Counted from the stretch's first letter, positions 10,257 through 18,857 are shown. The stretch is DNA of 64,000 bases from Helicobacteraceae bacterium (GCA_013138865.1 WTBY01000018.1:1-64000), one strand, 5' to 3'. Translations and numbers: made by a program. The notes: generated from the letters alone by a model not told the origin.

Positions 10257-11765
10257 ATGGGATTTAGAATAGCTACAAATGTTGGTGCCCTTAACGCCCA
10301 ATATAATCTTAATCAGACACAAAATGAGATGAATAAATCTCTACAAAGACTTAGTTCTGGTTTGCGGATCAACTCCGTAAGCGATGATATAAGTGGTCTT
10401 ACCATTGCAAACTCTTTGCGATCGCAGGCTAACACACTAGGTCAAGCGATCAAAAATGCAAATGATGGCATAGGTATTTTACAAATTGCTGACAAAGCTA
10501 TGGACGAGCAAGTAAAAATTCTTGATACGATCAAGATCAAAGCAACACAAGCCGCACAAGATGGTCAAACAGCTACTTCAAGAGAAGCACTACAAAATGA
10601 TATAACAAGACTAATGGAAGAGCTAGACAACATAGCTGGTACTACCTCTTACAATGGTCAAAGTTTACTTTCAGGCTCATTTACAAATAAAAAATTTCAA
10701 ATTGGAGCTAGTGCTAACCAGACCATAGGGATTAGTATAAACTCAACTTTAAGCTCTCAAATAGGTAATATGAGGTTTGAAACAAGCTCAACAATCACCG
10801 CAATGGGTACAACACTACTTAACTTTACTAACATTCGTGGTGGACTTAGCGTTACTTTAGAGTCAGTTAAACTCTCTAGCAGTGCAGGTACAGGCTTAGG
10901 AGTCTTAAGTGAAGTTATAAATAAAAATTCAGACTTACTAGGTGGAGTAAAAGCTTCATATAGTGTTTTAAGTACTGGTGCTTCTGTAATAACTACGGGT
11001 ACAATCACCGGTCTAACACTTAATGGTATTAGTTTAGGTGACATTGTTATAGATAAAACAAATGATAGTAACGGAGCTTTAGCCTCTACAATAAATACCT
11101 ACTCAACTGATACTGGAGTTACAGCTAGTGTTGATTCAAGAGGTCACTTAGAGTTAAATAGTTTCGATGGACGTGCGATCGTAATGTCTGGGGCTAACCT
11201 CTTCTCACTTTTAGGATTAGGATCAAGCAGTAGCGATAAAGAGGTAAATGTAGGACGACTCTCTTTAACTAAAATTGGTTCAGGTGATATATCGCTAACT
11301 TCTACTCTAAATGGCTCAAATGGTGATGATATTTTTGAGAAATCAAATATGGCAGAAGCATCTACAAACCTACGTTCAATGGCAGGAGCTATTACTGCAG
11401 ATACTGCTAGTGCTATGGGCTTTAATGCTAATACAAATATAGTTAATATAGACTCATCAAAAGGCTCAGGAGTGACAACACTTCATGGCGCTATGGCGAT
11501 GATGAGTATTGCAGACTCTGCACGTGAACAGCTAGACTCTATAAGAGCAAGAGTAGGATCAACACAGAGCCAATTTGAACACACTGTTAGTAATATTTCT
11601 GTAACTGCTGTAAACCTAAAAGCGGCCGAGTCACAAATACGTGATATTGATTTTGCACAAGAGAGTGCAAACTTCTCAAAATTAAACATCCTAGCACAAT
11701 CAGGAACATACGCCCTCTCACAATCATTAAGAATGCAAGAGTTAGTTCTTAGACTACTTCAATAA
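10257..11765 (+). CDS. flagellin
   Basis: Filament subunit of the flagellum. The 502 residues have conserved N- and C-terminal D0/D1 coiled coils (start GFRIATNVGALNAQYNLNQ; end NLNILAQ-like SGTYALSQSLRMQELVLRLLQ, in part) flanking a Ser/Thr/Gly-rich variable centre of about residues 170-390. The D1 segment ILDTIKIKATQAAQDG has the campylobacterial sequence known to evade TLR5. The start is fixed by the family's N-terminus, yet no Shine-Dalgarno site is visible before the ATG (the 14 bases upstream read GTCGATGTTATAGTT). Single gene here, with no fla neighbour. Subtype (flaA or flaB) not assignable. Confidence 0.95.
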   Translation: MGFRIATNVGALNAQYNLNQTQNEMNKSLQRLSSGLRINSVSDDISGLTIANSLRSQANTLGQAIKNANDGIGILQIADKAMDEQVKILDTIKIKATQAAQDGQTATSREALQNDITRLMEELDNIAGTTSYNGQSLLSGSFTNKKFQIGASANQTIGISINSTLSSQIGNMRFETSSTITAMGTTLLNFTNIRGGLSVTLESVKLSSSAGTGLGVLSEVINKNSDLLGGVKASYSVLSTGASVITTGTITGLTLNGISLGDIVIDKTNDSNGALASTINTYSTDTGVTASVDSRGHLELNSFDGRAIVMSGANLFSLLGLGSSSSDKEVNVGRLSLTKIGSGDISLTSTLNGSNGDDIFEKSNMAEASTNLRSMAGAITADTASAMGFNANTNIVNIDSSKGSGVTTLHGAMAMMSIADSAREQLDSIRARVGSTQSQFEHTVSNISVTAVNLKAAESQIRDIDFAQESANFSKLNILAQSGTYALSQSLRMQELVLRLLQ

Positions 11766-11769
11766 ACTT

Positions 11770-11976
11770 TTATAGCAACTCTTCTTGTGGTTTTGAGAAA
11801 AAATACCCTTGAGTATAATCAACCCCTAACTCTTTAAGTATTTCGAATACTGCTTCATTCTCTACAAACTCTGCGATTGTTTTAATATTCATCTTTTTTG
11901 CATAATAAACAATAGTTTCAACTGATCGCGTGACATCTAGTTCTACATGTTTTGTCATAAATCCCATTAATACCAT
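11770..11976 (-). pseudogene. C-terminal remnant of an EAL-domain phosphodiesterase
   Basis: The 68 residues match only the last third of an EAL domain: VETIVYYAKKMNIKTIAEFVEN, where the catalytic-site Glu of AEFVE is present, then GVDYTQGYFFSKP. The N-terminal EAL signature, the DDFG-type metal motif and the KID motif are missing, so it cannot hydrolyse c-di-GMP. The break point at about 11976 adjoins the restriction-modification genes, which suggests the gene was cut when that island arrived or rearranged. The upstream 100 bases show only a hairpin (CGATAATTT...AAATTATTCG) and no gene. Confidence 0.8.
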
Positions 11977-12084
11977 TTTATTGTTTGTAACCTAACGTTT
12001 TTCGTGAGCGATAATTTTCCTTTAGGTAAATTATTCGTTCCTCGTACTTGTTGTGTGTCTTTTAGCTAAGTTACTTTTTAATAA

Positions 12085-13152
12085 TTATGTAGCCACTTTT
12101 CCATAAGTATACAAAATGACATCTTTTATTATTTGTTTTTTTATAGCAGAGATAAGGGTGTTCATTATCTTATAATTAGGTTTATTATTTTCGATAGGCA
12201 GTTGAATGTATTTATCTTTTACAACATTCCATCCTCCTAATTTATTTTTGTATGAATATATAGATAAATCTGTTACTTTGTTGATACATGGAACTGTAAA
12301 TAAATACTGGTTGGGAGATAGTTGCACATCATTATAAATCCAATTAATTGCATAAGCATCAGATAAAACTGTAAACTCATTTGATTGAAAGTATGCCCGA
12401 TAAATATCACTATTTGAAGGAATTGAAATTACATTCTTTAAAATTGTTGCCCCATCTTTAGGTGCATAATAATTTAACCCTTGGTTTTGAAAACTTGATG
12501 TAAGACATGGTAATGTATAGTTGCCTTTTATCTGTTTTGATAGTTCATCCGCCTTAAAAGGTAACTTTTTTGTTTTGATTCTTTCAAATAGAGTTCCAAG
12601 TCTAAACTCACTCCAATCAATGCTTACAAAATCATCCAAAGCCTTTTGCTCTTCACTCGTTAAAGTATAATCTTCTAATCCACTAACTTTTAAATAGTCT
12701 TCTAGTTTAGCTATTCGTTCTGATTCTAGTTCTGTTATAAAGTTTTCCATAAATTCAAAATATATTTCACCATTTTTTGTTGGAAGCTGAATTTTTGTAT
12801 TTATAAATATATTATCTACATCTCTTACAAGCCCTGTAAGTAATTTCTTTTTTTGTGTGTTTAAAATTACAGTAAAAAACGGTATTGATTTTTTTGTAAT
12901 TTTGATTTTTGGAATTATTTTTCTAACAAATTGTCCTGCATACCAAGATTTTTGGCGATAAAAAAAGTCCATTTGTAAGAGTCCTAGACTCCAAATACCT
13001 TTTGAATTTATATTTGCCTGATTAACAAATCCTGTTCCTTGTAAAATACCTTGATTTTGAGAAGTTCTTGTAACATAGTCATACTCTGAACCGATTACAA
13101 GTTTATCTTTGTTAAAACTCAAAGTATTTTTTATATCAAATAAATCAGCCAA
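12085..13152 (-). CDS. specificity (S) subunit of a BcgI-like restriction-modification enzyme
   Basis: DNA recognition subunit with two target-recognition halves; the second half starts at about residue 176 with SEFRLGTLFERIKTKK and contains LPCLTSSFQNQG, while the first half has LFDIKNTLSF and VTRTSQNQG. The listed start is a TTG at 13152 with a GGGGAG site about 9 bases upstream. The same frame is open further upstream and encodes the usual beginning of the first half (KWGEYKLADLF), with no ATG, GTG or TTG there. This and the slippery site at 13206-13212 suggest that a fusion with the preceding subunit is also made by frameshifting. Length fits BcgIB-type subunits. Confidence 0.8.
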   Translation of the reverse strand: MADLFDIKNTLSFNKDKLVIGSEYDYVTRTSQNQGILQGTGFVNQANINSKGIWSLGLLQMDFFYRQKSWYAGQFVRKIIPKIKITKKSIPFFTVILNTQKKKLLTGLVRDVDNIFINTKIQLPTKNGEIYFEFMENFITELESERIAKLEDYLKVSGLEDYTLTSEEQKALDDFVSIDWSEFRLGTLFERIKTKKLPFKADELSKQIKGNYTLPCLTSSFQNQGLNYYAPKDGATILKNVISIPSNSDIYRAYFQSNEFTVLSDAYAINWIYNDVQLSPNQYLFTVPCINKVTDLSIYSYKNKLGGWNVVKDKYIQLPIENNKPNYKIMNTLISAIKKQIIKDVILYTYGKVAT

Positions 13153-13162
13153 TTTATACTCT

Positions 13163-13212
13163 CCCCACTTAACTTTTTCAAGTTTTTCGCTAAGCGGGGT
13201 ATCTACTTTCCC
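13163..13212 (-). promoter_or_regulatory. candidate -1 programmed frameshift signal joining the R-M and S subunits
   Basis: On the minus strand the methylase frame reads GAG GGA AAG TAG. The bases G GGA AAG (13206-13212) form a canonical X XXY YYZ slippery heptamer, the one used by phage lambda G/GT, directly before the stop. Six bases later a 9-bp stem (CCCCGCTTA at 13191-13199 with TAAGTGGGG at 13163-13171, one G-U pair) can form, the usual place for a stimulator. The -1 frame continues without a stop into the S subunit. Confidence 0.65.
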
Positions 13213-15245
13213 TCATCACCTCTTTGTTTTATAAGAGTAGAGATTTCCCAAGCTAAATAATCACTTACAGTTTTTTTTAAATCTTCTAAAGTTGGCTTAG
13301 TATCTATGGGCGCTGATTGATTCCAGTCTGCTCCATTTGTTGGGTCTATGTTACCCTCGTAATACTCTTTATCACTAAAAATATTGAGTTTACTCTTCCC
13401 AAAACGTACTAAGTCTATTAGCTCTTTGTATCGCTCTTTTGCATTGCCCGTGTCTTTTAGGTTATTACTTGCTTTTTTACGGTTGCTTCTTGCATAGCCA
13501 TCGTTGGAGAAGTCTATAAACTTTACCATTTCATCTTTATGGTGCTTTTCACCTACTTTAAAAACATAAATATTGGTTTGTACACTTGCTTTTCCTATAA
13601 AAATATCTATGGGCATTTTTATACTTGCTACTAGGGTATGCTTTTCTAATATACTTGTCGTGTACTCTCTAGCTTTTCCAGAACCAGCAGAGTTTTGAAT
13701 AATAATTGCAGCATATCCTTTATTCATCATATTAAGTGCTGTTTGAACAAAAACCATACCGTTACCATCTGCCGAATAGGGAGGATTTAGTACAAAGGCA
13801 TCTGCTGGAAACTTTTCATCAGTTTTTCCAAAACCATAGTTTCCATCAAAATCTACCAATGAATCTTTATTTAAAATATTTGAGCTTCCATCACCCATCA
13901 AAATCATGTTTAAGATTGCTAGCATATAGACACTAGAGAGTAACTCTAATCCTAGCAGTTGTTCTGCCTTTATTTTCATCTCTTTTTGTGTAAGTTCATC
14001 AGGTGAAGTAATACTATTTTTAGCATCTATTAGCATCTCATTCATAGCTGCAACCAAAAGTCCAGCTGAACCTGTGGCAAAATCCCACACATAAGAGTCT
14101 TTGTGTACTCTTGCAAGCTTCACTAAAGTAGAGGCAATATAAGAGGGTGTTAAAACTACATCATTGAGTTTGTCTTGTGAAAATCCAAGCCATCCATACA
14201 TCTCATTAAATAGTTTACCTGTAAAATCCGTTGTTAAACCAATTTTATAATATATCCCTATGTCGTCCATAATTTTAGAAAACACTCTTTTAAGTTGACT
14301 CTCTCCATCTTGTACTTTATTGATATTTTCAGTTAAAAGTGTGTTCGAGAGTGTTCTAATAATTAACTCTTTCTTCTCTTGAGGAATGCCCTTTTCATTT
14401 AAAAAAGCGGTAATTCTACGAATGATAATATCGCCATCTGTTCCACCAGCGTATGTTTGTGATTTTAAATCATCTTTTTCAAGAACAGGAACTTTATTTG
14501 CTATTCCAATAGTAGCTATAATGGAAGCTGCCACGAGATAAACACGATCATTTTCTCCCAAGCCTTTTTCGTTTTCGTAGATGTGATTATTTAGTTTTAC
14601 TAAACTAGCATCAATCTCTTTCTCTTTTTGTGCTTTGAGTTCGTCTAGCTCTTCTGATGAGAGATGTAAGTTTTTTACTTTTTCAATAAAAGCATCAAAA
14701 TTTTCATCTGCTAAAAAAGAAAAGTCTGAATAATCTCCAACTTTTTGTCCAACTCCGAGGTTGCTTTTTGAAACAAAGTAGACACCGATTTGATGTTGAA
14801 TGTCACCCTTAGCATCTTTATAACCTGTCATTCCAATAGCAATAATATCAGTGTAACTGGTATGATGTAAAAGTGCATTTGCATAATGGACTGCACCATT
14901 TACAGCAAACTCTTTTATATTTTTGTAATTTGGTTCACTTTTGGCTGTTTTATTTTCAACTTGTGCATCAGAATTAAGTTTTTCTAACTTGCCTTTAATC
15001 CCTTTGTATTCAATAAGTATTGGAAAGTAATTTAAGTTCTTATCTGATCTTAGTAGTTTTGCATCAGGCCTATTACCCCCTTTTCCTCCACCTTTAGATT
15101 CATATTCTTTAAGAGCTTTATCTATTTGATGCTCATTTGTAAGGTCTGAATTAAAAGATTCTTGTTCAAGTTTATAATCTAACTCATAAGATTTTAGCCA
15201 GCCACTTGCTAACTCTGTAATATTTGGTTCTATTGATTGTGCCAT
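13203..15245 (-). CDS. BcgI-like fused endonuclease/N6-adenine methyltransferase
   Basis: One chain of 680 residues that both cuts and methylates DNA. The N-terminus has a PD-ExK nuclease arrangement: RPD with Asp61, then IEYK with Glu79 and Lys81. The gamma-type N6 methylase follows: motif I DFATGSAGLL at about 388-397 and catalytic motif IV NPPY at about 487-490. No helicase subunit (HsdR) is nearby, so this is not a classical type I system but a type IIB/IIG enzyme working with the adjacent S subunit. Starts at 15245; its promoter lies in the motif-rich gap upstream. Confidence 0.85.
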   Translation of the reverse strand: MAQSIEPNITELASGWLKSYELDYKLEQESFNSDLTNEHQIDKALKEYESKGGGKGGNRPDAKLLRSDKNLNYFPILIEYKGIKGKLEKLNSDAQVENKTAKSEPNYKNIKEFAVNGAVHYANALLHHTSYTDIIAIGMTGYKDAKGDIQHQIGVYFVSKSNLGVGQKVGDYSDFSFLADENFDAFIEKVKNLHLSSEELDELKAQKEKEIDASLVKLNNHIYENEKGLGENDRVYLVAASIIATIGIANKVPVLEKDDLKSQTYAGGTDGDIIIRRITAFLNEKGIPQEKKELIIRTLSNTLLTENINKVQDGESQLKRVFSKIMDDIGIYYKIGLTTDFTGKLFNEMYGWLGFSQDKLNDVVLTPSYIASTLVKLARVHKDSYVWDFATGSAGLLVAAMNEMLIDAKNSITSPDELTQKEMKIKAEQLLGLELLSSVYMLAILNMILMGDGSSNILNKDSLVDFDGNYGFGKTDEKFPADAFVLNPPYSADGNGMVFVQTALNMMNKGYAAIIIQNSAGSGKAREYTTSILEKHTLVASIKMPIDIFIGKASVQTNIYVFKVGEKHHKDEMVKFIDFSNDGYARSNRKKASNNLKDTGNAKERYKELIDLVRFGKSKLNIFSDKEYYEGNIDPTNGADWNQSAPIDTKPTLEDLKKTVSDYLAWEISTLIKQRGDEGK

Positions 15246-15735
15246 CTGTTTTCCAATGTGTTTTTATTATATTTTTAAAATTTATATTTGCTATTTTAGC
15301 TGAAGATTGATTTAAAGTTTATTTAGTCGCACAACTATTTATTAAAGGAACATTATAACGTGAATAAACTATATTTTAACAAATAAAGGAACACCAAAAA
15401 TGTCCCTTTAGTATCGCTTAAAGTAAGCAAAATACTAAATAATATGACGAAATGCAATATATTTACGGATTTCATTATTTTTAGTTTATTGTTCTTAAAC
15501 AAAAAGTGTCCTTTTAGTACGGGAATATCTATTATTCAGACAAAAGTGTTCCTTGATTTGTTGAAAAAAGTATTAAAAGGACATTGTGTCCCTTAAGCGA
15601 AAGATTTTAATTAAGTCATTAGTGTTATATCAACATAAAAAATAGTTATTTATTAATTTTATTACCAAAAAAACAACAATTAATTTTAAGCTTTTTTATA
15701 TACAATTCCCTTTAAATACTATTAAAAGGTAGAAA
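15246..15735. repeat. intergenic cluster of AAAGGRACA-type short repeats
   Basis: No gene in these 490 bases. A short motif close to TAAAGGRACA recurs in both orientations: forward at about 15342 (TTAAAGGAACA), 15385 (TAAAGGAACAC) and 15573 (TAAAAGGACA); reverse at about 15401 (TGTCCCTTTA), 15507 (TGTCCTTTTAG), 15546 (GTGTTCCTTG) and 15586 (GTGTCCCTTAAG). The last two forward/reverse copies form an inverted pair. The function is unknown: operators for the divergent R-M gene or a remnant of a mobile sequence are possible. The promoter of the gene at 15736 lies at the right end. Confidence 0.55.
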
Positions 15736-16092
15736 ATGAGTACATTACCACAAGATGCACAAAAAGTCGAAGTTAACGGAGCCACTGTTGAGTTCTTTAA
15801 ATATGAAGTAGATGGTGTAACATTTTACCAGTTTGACAGCTCAATGTCAGGACACCCTGAACCTATGATCAACGCCATGAGTGGTCTTCAAGTACTTAGT
15901 GGAAATGACAAATTAGTTATGATCAACTCTAAAGCACCTATGGGACTTTTTCCTAAAATAGAAGCAGAGTTTAGCAACAATGTAGAACAGCTAGAAGATG
16001 GAAAGTTCAAAATTACTTTTGCTAGAAAAGATAGTGAAGACTCATCTACAAACTTTACAGATACAGCTTGTTCTGGTGGTGGTTGTCATTAA
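15736..16092 (+). CDS. conserved-looking protein with CSGGGCH tail, unknown function
   Basis: Protein of 118 residues, soluble, no signal peptide. No family recognised. The extreme C-terminus CSGGGCH, with two Cys and a His separated by glycines, looks like a flexible metal- or sulfur-binding tail. It begins a tight operon with a haem-copper-oxidase-like membrane protein, a MIP18-type Fe-S assembly protein and an FmdE-like protein; its stop codon overlaps the next start (TAATG at 16090-16094). A role in metal or sulfur handling for that membrane protein is inference. AAAAGGTAG before the ATG is the ribosome binding site. Confidence 0.75.
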   Translation: MSTLPQDAQKVEVNGATVEFFKYEVDGVTFYQFDSSMSGHPEPMINAMSGLQVLSGNDKLVMINSKAPMGLFPKIEAEFSNNVEQLEDGKFKITFARKDSEDSSTNFTDTACSGGGCH

Positions 16093-17333
16093 TGGCAATC
16101 TCACAAGAGTTTGCACCGCCATTTAAACTAATAGCACCCTATTTTATAATAGGCGTTACTTTTTTTGTTATCAGTTCAGCTCTACTTTTGGGGCTTGATA
16201 TCTCAACACTTCAAGCACAAGATCACACTACTCTCTCTTGGGTGCATATTTTTCTACTCGGTTTTGTTATGATGGTTATATTTGGTGCTATGGCACAACT
16301 TGTTCCAGTAGTTCTTGAAGTTGGACACTTTGCAGTTGAGCTTTACTATGTTATATACCCCCTACTACTAATTGGTACACTTCTTATGGGCTATGGGTTT
16401 TTAAGCGCTCCTGCTCTACTTCCTTATGGAGGGATTGTTGTACTAATATCTCTTTTAATTTTTGTACTAGAGACATTTTTAACAATTAAAAAAGTAAAAA
16501 AGTTTAACCTAGTTATGAGTAGTGTTTTAATAGCAAATACATTTCTATTTTTAGGGCTTATCTTTGGAATTTTAATGGCTTTAGGTTACGCGGGAACTAT
16601 TGAAATTGATATTGCTTCACTTCTTAGAGCTCATATTTACTTAGTTCTAACAGGTTATGTTGGTGTTACAATTATGGGTATGAGCTTAATCCTTCTACCT
16701 ATGTTTTGGCTCTCACATAGCTTTAGTTGGAAGAGCGTAACATATGCTTTAGGCGTTATTAGTGCTGGTGTGATCGCGGTTATGTTTTCATCTATTTTTA
16801 ACAGTTTTACATTAGAGTATATAGGTTACATTTTAAGTATTACAGCTCTTGTTCTATATTTTTACCAAATTTACCTAATCTACAAAACAAGAGTAAGACT
16901 CGATAATGACATATATCTACACTCACTACTCTTCTCATATGGAAGTTTAGCACTATCGTTAATTATGGGAATAGTCTATATTTTCTACCCAAGTAATGCT
17001 CTTCTACTTAGTTTAGGGTGGGTTCTATTTTTAGGATATATAACTTTTATGATCCTTGGGCATTTATATAAAATAGTTCCATTTTTAGTATGGTATGAGC
17101 GTTATTCTCCACTTATAGGTAAACAAAAAGTTCCTCTTTTAGCTGACATGGTTCCAACTAAAAGTGCATCTTTTCAATTTGTGTTCACTTCAAGTGGTGT
17201 TTTTGTTGGTACGATCGCACTACTTTTAAGCTCTAACACTCTATTTAAAGCGGGAGTTAGTCTACTAATTGTTGGATCTATTTTTGTTTTAAAAGATCTA
17301 CTATATATGATAAATTATAAAAAAGGTTTGTAA
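16092..17333 (+). CDS. polytopic membrane protein, possibly haem-copper-oxidase subunit I/NnrS-like
   Basis: Protein of 413 residues with about 11-12 membrane helices. The start at 16092 overlaps the upstream stop; an earlier in-frame ATG at 16068 lies inside the previous gene and would add WWWLSL. Histidines fall in helices or at their ends (WVHIFLLGF, LRAHIYLVLTGY, LGHLYKIVPFLVWYERYSP), a layout seen in distant relatives of oxidase subunit I and NnrS. They could bind haem or copper, but I cannot show this. The metal-cluster genes downstream fit a redox role. Confidence 0.7.
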   Translation: MAISQEFAPPFKLIAPYFIIGVTFFVISSALLLGLDISTLQAQDHTTLSWVHIFLLGFVMMVIFGAMAQLVPVVLEVGHFAVELYYVIYPLLLIGTLLMGYGFLSAPALLPYGGIVVLISLLIFVLETFLTIKKVKKFNLVMSSVLIANTFLFLGLIFGILMALGYAGTIEIDIASLLRAHIYLVLTGYVGVTIMGMSLILLPMFWLSHSFSWKSVTYALGVISAGVIAVMFSSIFNSFTLEYIGYILSITALVLYFYQIYLIYKTRVRLDNDIYLHSLLFSYGSLALSLIMGIVYIFYPSNALLLSLGWVLFLGYITFMILGHLYKIVPFLVWYERYSPLIGKQKVPLLADMVPTKSASFQFVFTSSGVFVGTIALLLSSNTLFKAGVSLLIVGSIFVLKDLLYMINYKKGL

Positions 17334-17334
17334 A

Positions 17335-17643
17335 ATGGTTACTAAAGAGGAAATCTTTAAAGCGGTATCAACAGTTATAGATCCAGAAGTTGGGTTTAAC
17401 CTTGTTGAGATGGGTCTAATATATGACGCAACTTGCGATGAGAACTATAATGCTAAAGTTATTATGACACTCTCAACAAAAGCTTGTCCTATGCATCAAC
17501 TTATAGTAAAGTGGGTTGAAGAGGCTGTTATGCGTGAGATCGAGACGGTTGAACTTGTAGAAGTTGAAGTTGTTTGGGAGCCAGAGTGGAACATAAGCAT
17601 GGCTACAGATGAAGTAAAAGCTAAACTTTCAGGTGCTATGTAG
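17335..17643 (+). CDS. MIP18/DUF59-family Fe-S cluster assembly protein
   Basis: The 102 residues carry the family pattern: IDPEVGFNLVEMGLIYD near the N-terminus, then MTLSTKACPMHQLI with the single conserved Cys, and VVWEPEWN. Relatives (SufT, PaaD, eukaryotic MIP18) help deliver Fe-S clusters to target proteins. It starts 1 base after the membrane-protein gene, so its client may be a product of this operon. Confidence 0.88.
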   Translation: MVTKEEIFKAVSTVIDPEVGFNLVEMGLIYDATCDENYNAKVIMTLSTKACPMHQLIVKWVEEAVMREIETVELVEVEVVWEPEWNISMATDEVKAKLSGAM

Positions 17644-17646
17644 AGA

Positions 17647-17853
17647 GTGAAAGAACTATATGGCACACTTATAATTTTTTTCTACTTTATAAAGTACCCA
17701 TTAGTTATTTTTTTACCAGTTGGGTATATCTACTTAGGCTATGAAAATAATACAATAATGAATGTTTTATGGCTTACTTCACTTATACTTATTTTAAAAG
17801 ATTGGTTTTTTCCTTATAAAAAACCAGATAACTGTTTAGGAGTTAAAAAATGA
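17647..17853 (+). CDS. small two-helix membrane protein
   Basis: Protein of 68 residues beginning at a GTG with two hydrophobic stretches (LIIFFYFIKYPLVIFLPVGY and VLWLTSLILIL). Unknown family. It begins 3 bases after the MIP18-type gene and overlaps the following FmdE-like gene by 4 bases, so it is a real operon member. It might be an assembly or accessory subunit of the large membrane protein of the operon. Confidence 0.65.
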   Translation: MKELYGTLIIFFYFIKYPLVIFLPVGYIYLGYENNTIMNVLWLTSLILILKDWFFPYKKPDNCLGVKK

Positions 17854-18446
17854 ATTATCCAAAATTTTTCGATCAAATAGAGACTATAAAACTTAAAGAC
17901 GATCTATCAGCACTTCTAGGTTCATTAGAAGGTGGTGAAGTAGAGTTTAGTTACTTAGACGTTGTAAAATCAGCAGGACATAGCTGTCCAACAGTTGCAG
18001 GTGCTTACATTTTGTGTTTAGAGGGCTTAAAAGCGCTCTATAAAGATGAGACACCAAAACGTGGGGAAATATTTGTAACTTTTAAAGAGGATGCAAACGA
18101 TGGTGTTGCAGGCGTGATCGCGAATGTAGTAACACAGATTACGGGTGCAACTGAGAGTTATGGCTTTAAAGGTCTTAATGGCAACTTTGCACGTCACTCT
18201 TTAATGGAGTTTAACGCACCTATAAACTCAAGTGTAAAACTAACAAGAAAAGATACTTCTAAAAGTATTGAGCTTATTTACGATCCTAGCTCAATTCACC
18301 CAAACCCTCAAATGCAACAACTTATGCAAAAGGTTATGCAAGGAGTAGCAACGCAAGAGGAGAAAATAGCTTTTGGCAAACTTTGGCAAGAGAGAGTTAA
18401 AGCTATATTTGAAAATATATCATCAGTTATTAGCATAGTCAAATAA
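17850..18446 (+). CDS. FmdE-like protein
   Basis: Protein of 198 residues. The N-terminal part has SAGHSCPTVAGAYILCLEGL, which resembles the GHxCP signature of the FmdE family (first described with formylmethanofuran dehydrogenase, where the Cys and His bind metal). No methanofuran genes are present, so the name is only structural. Soluble, with a helical C-terminus. It overlaps the small membrane-protein gene by 4 bases. Confidence 0.6.
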   Translation: MNYPKFFDQIETIKLKDDLSALLGSLEGGEVEFSYLDVVKSAGHSCPTVAGAYILCLEGLKALYKDETPKRGEIFVTFKEDANDGVAGVIANVVTQITGATESYGFKGLNGNFARHSLMEFNAPINSSVKLTRKDTSKSIELIYDPSSIHPNPQMQQLMQKVMQGVATQEEKIAFGKLWQERVKAIFENISSVISIVK

Positions 18447-18500
18447 CTTTTAAGTATATTTCATATACAATTTTATTCATAAAAATAAAAAGGTTTAAAA

Positions 18501-18611
18501 ATGGAAAAAGATCCGTACGCTAACGGTATGCAGATGATTGTTTTTGGACTTGTTTTTCTACTATTTTATTTTGTATTAAAAAGTAAAAAAAATGAACCAA
18601 AAGGAAAATAA
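18501..18611 (+). CDS. 36-residue single-helix membrane protein
   Basis: ATG at 18501, ending TAA at 18609-18611. The peptide has a polar start (MEKDPYANGMQM), one hydrophobic helix (IVFGLVFLLFYFVL) and a basic tail (KSKKNEPKGK). AAAAAGG precedes the start and the next gene begins 1 base after the stop. It resembles CcoQ-type small oxidase subunits in size and layout, which would fit an oxidase-like operon, but this is inference. Confidence 0.6.
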   Translation: MEKDPYANGMQMIVFGLVFLLFYFVLKSKKNEPKGK

Positions 18612-18612
18612 T

Positions 18613-18825
18613 ATGACACTACAAGAGAAAGAGCATGACTATAAAGTAAAACTTAACTGTTTCGTACTTTTTAGCGTAACAATGGCTTTTGCTATAGTTT
18701 GGTCAATTTTAGGTGAAAGTGCTATGAAAATAGCTTTTAGTGCTGTAGCATTTGCACTATTTTTAAAGTCAGCTGTAGAACTTGAGATGAGTTCTCGTAC
18801 TCTTAATGGAGTTGATGCTCACTAA
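18613..18825 (+). CDS. small two-helix membrane protein
   Basis: Protein of 70 residues; the ATG at 18613 follows AAGGAAAATA and is preferred over one at 18592 inside the previous gene. Two hydrophobic segments (LNCFVLFSVTMAFAIVWSIL and MKIAFSAVAFALFL). No recognised family. It closes the operon begun at 15736 and faces the convergent exporter gene. Confidence 0.65.
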   Translation: MTLQEKEHDYKVKLNCFVLFSVTMAFAIVWSILGESAMKIAFSAVAFALFLKSAVELEMSSRTLNGVDAH

Positions 18826-18828
18826 TTT

Positions 18829-18850
18829 TTGTGTGCACTAACGCACACAA
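18829..18850. terminator. hairpin between convergent genes
   Basis: TTGTGTGC (18829-18836) and GCACACAA (18843-18850) form a perfect 8-bp stem with a 6-base loop between two convergent genes. There is no T-tract on either strand directly after the stem, so it may act as a weak bidirectional terminator or 3' end stabiliser. Confidence 0.5.
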
Positions 18851-18857
18851 CTCTACA

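Noticed and set aside
11977-12084. A complete EAL gene interrupted by a simple insertion
   Set aside because: The missing N-terminal part is not found on the other side of the restriction-modification genes within the window.
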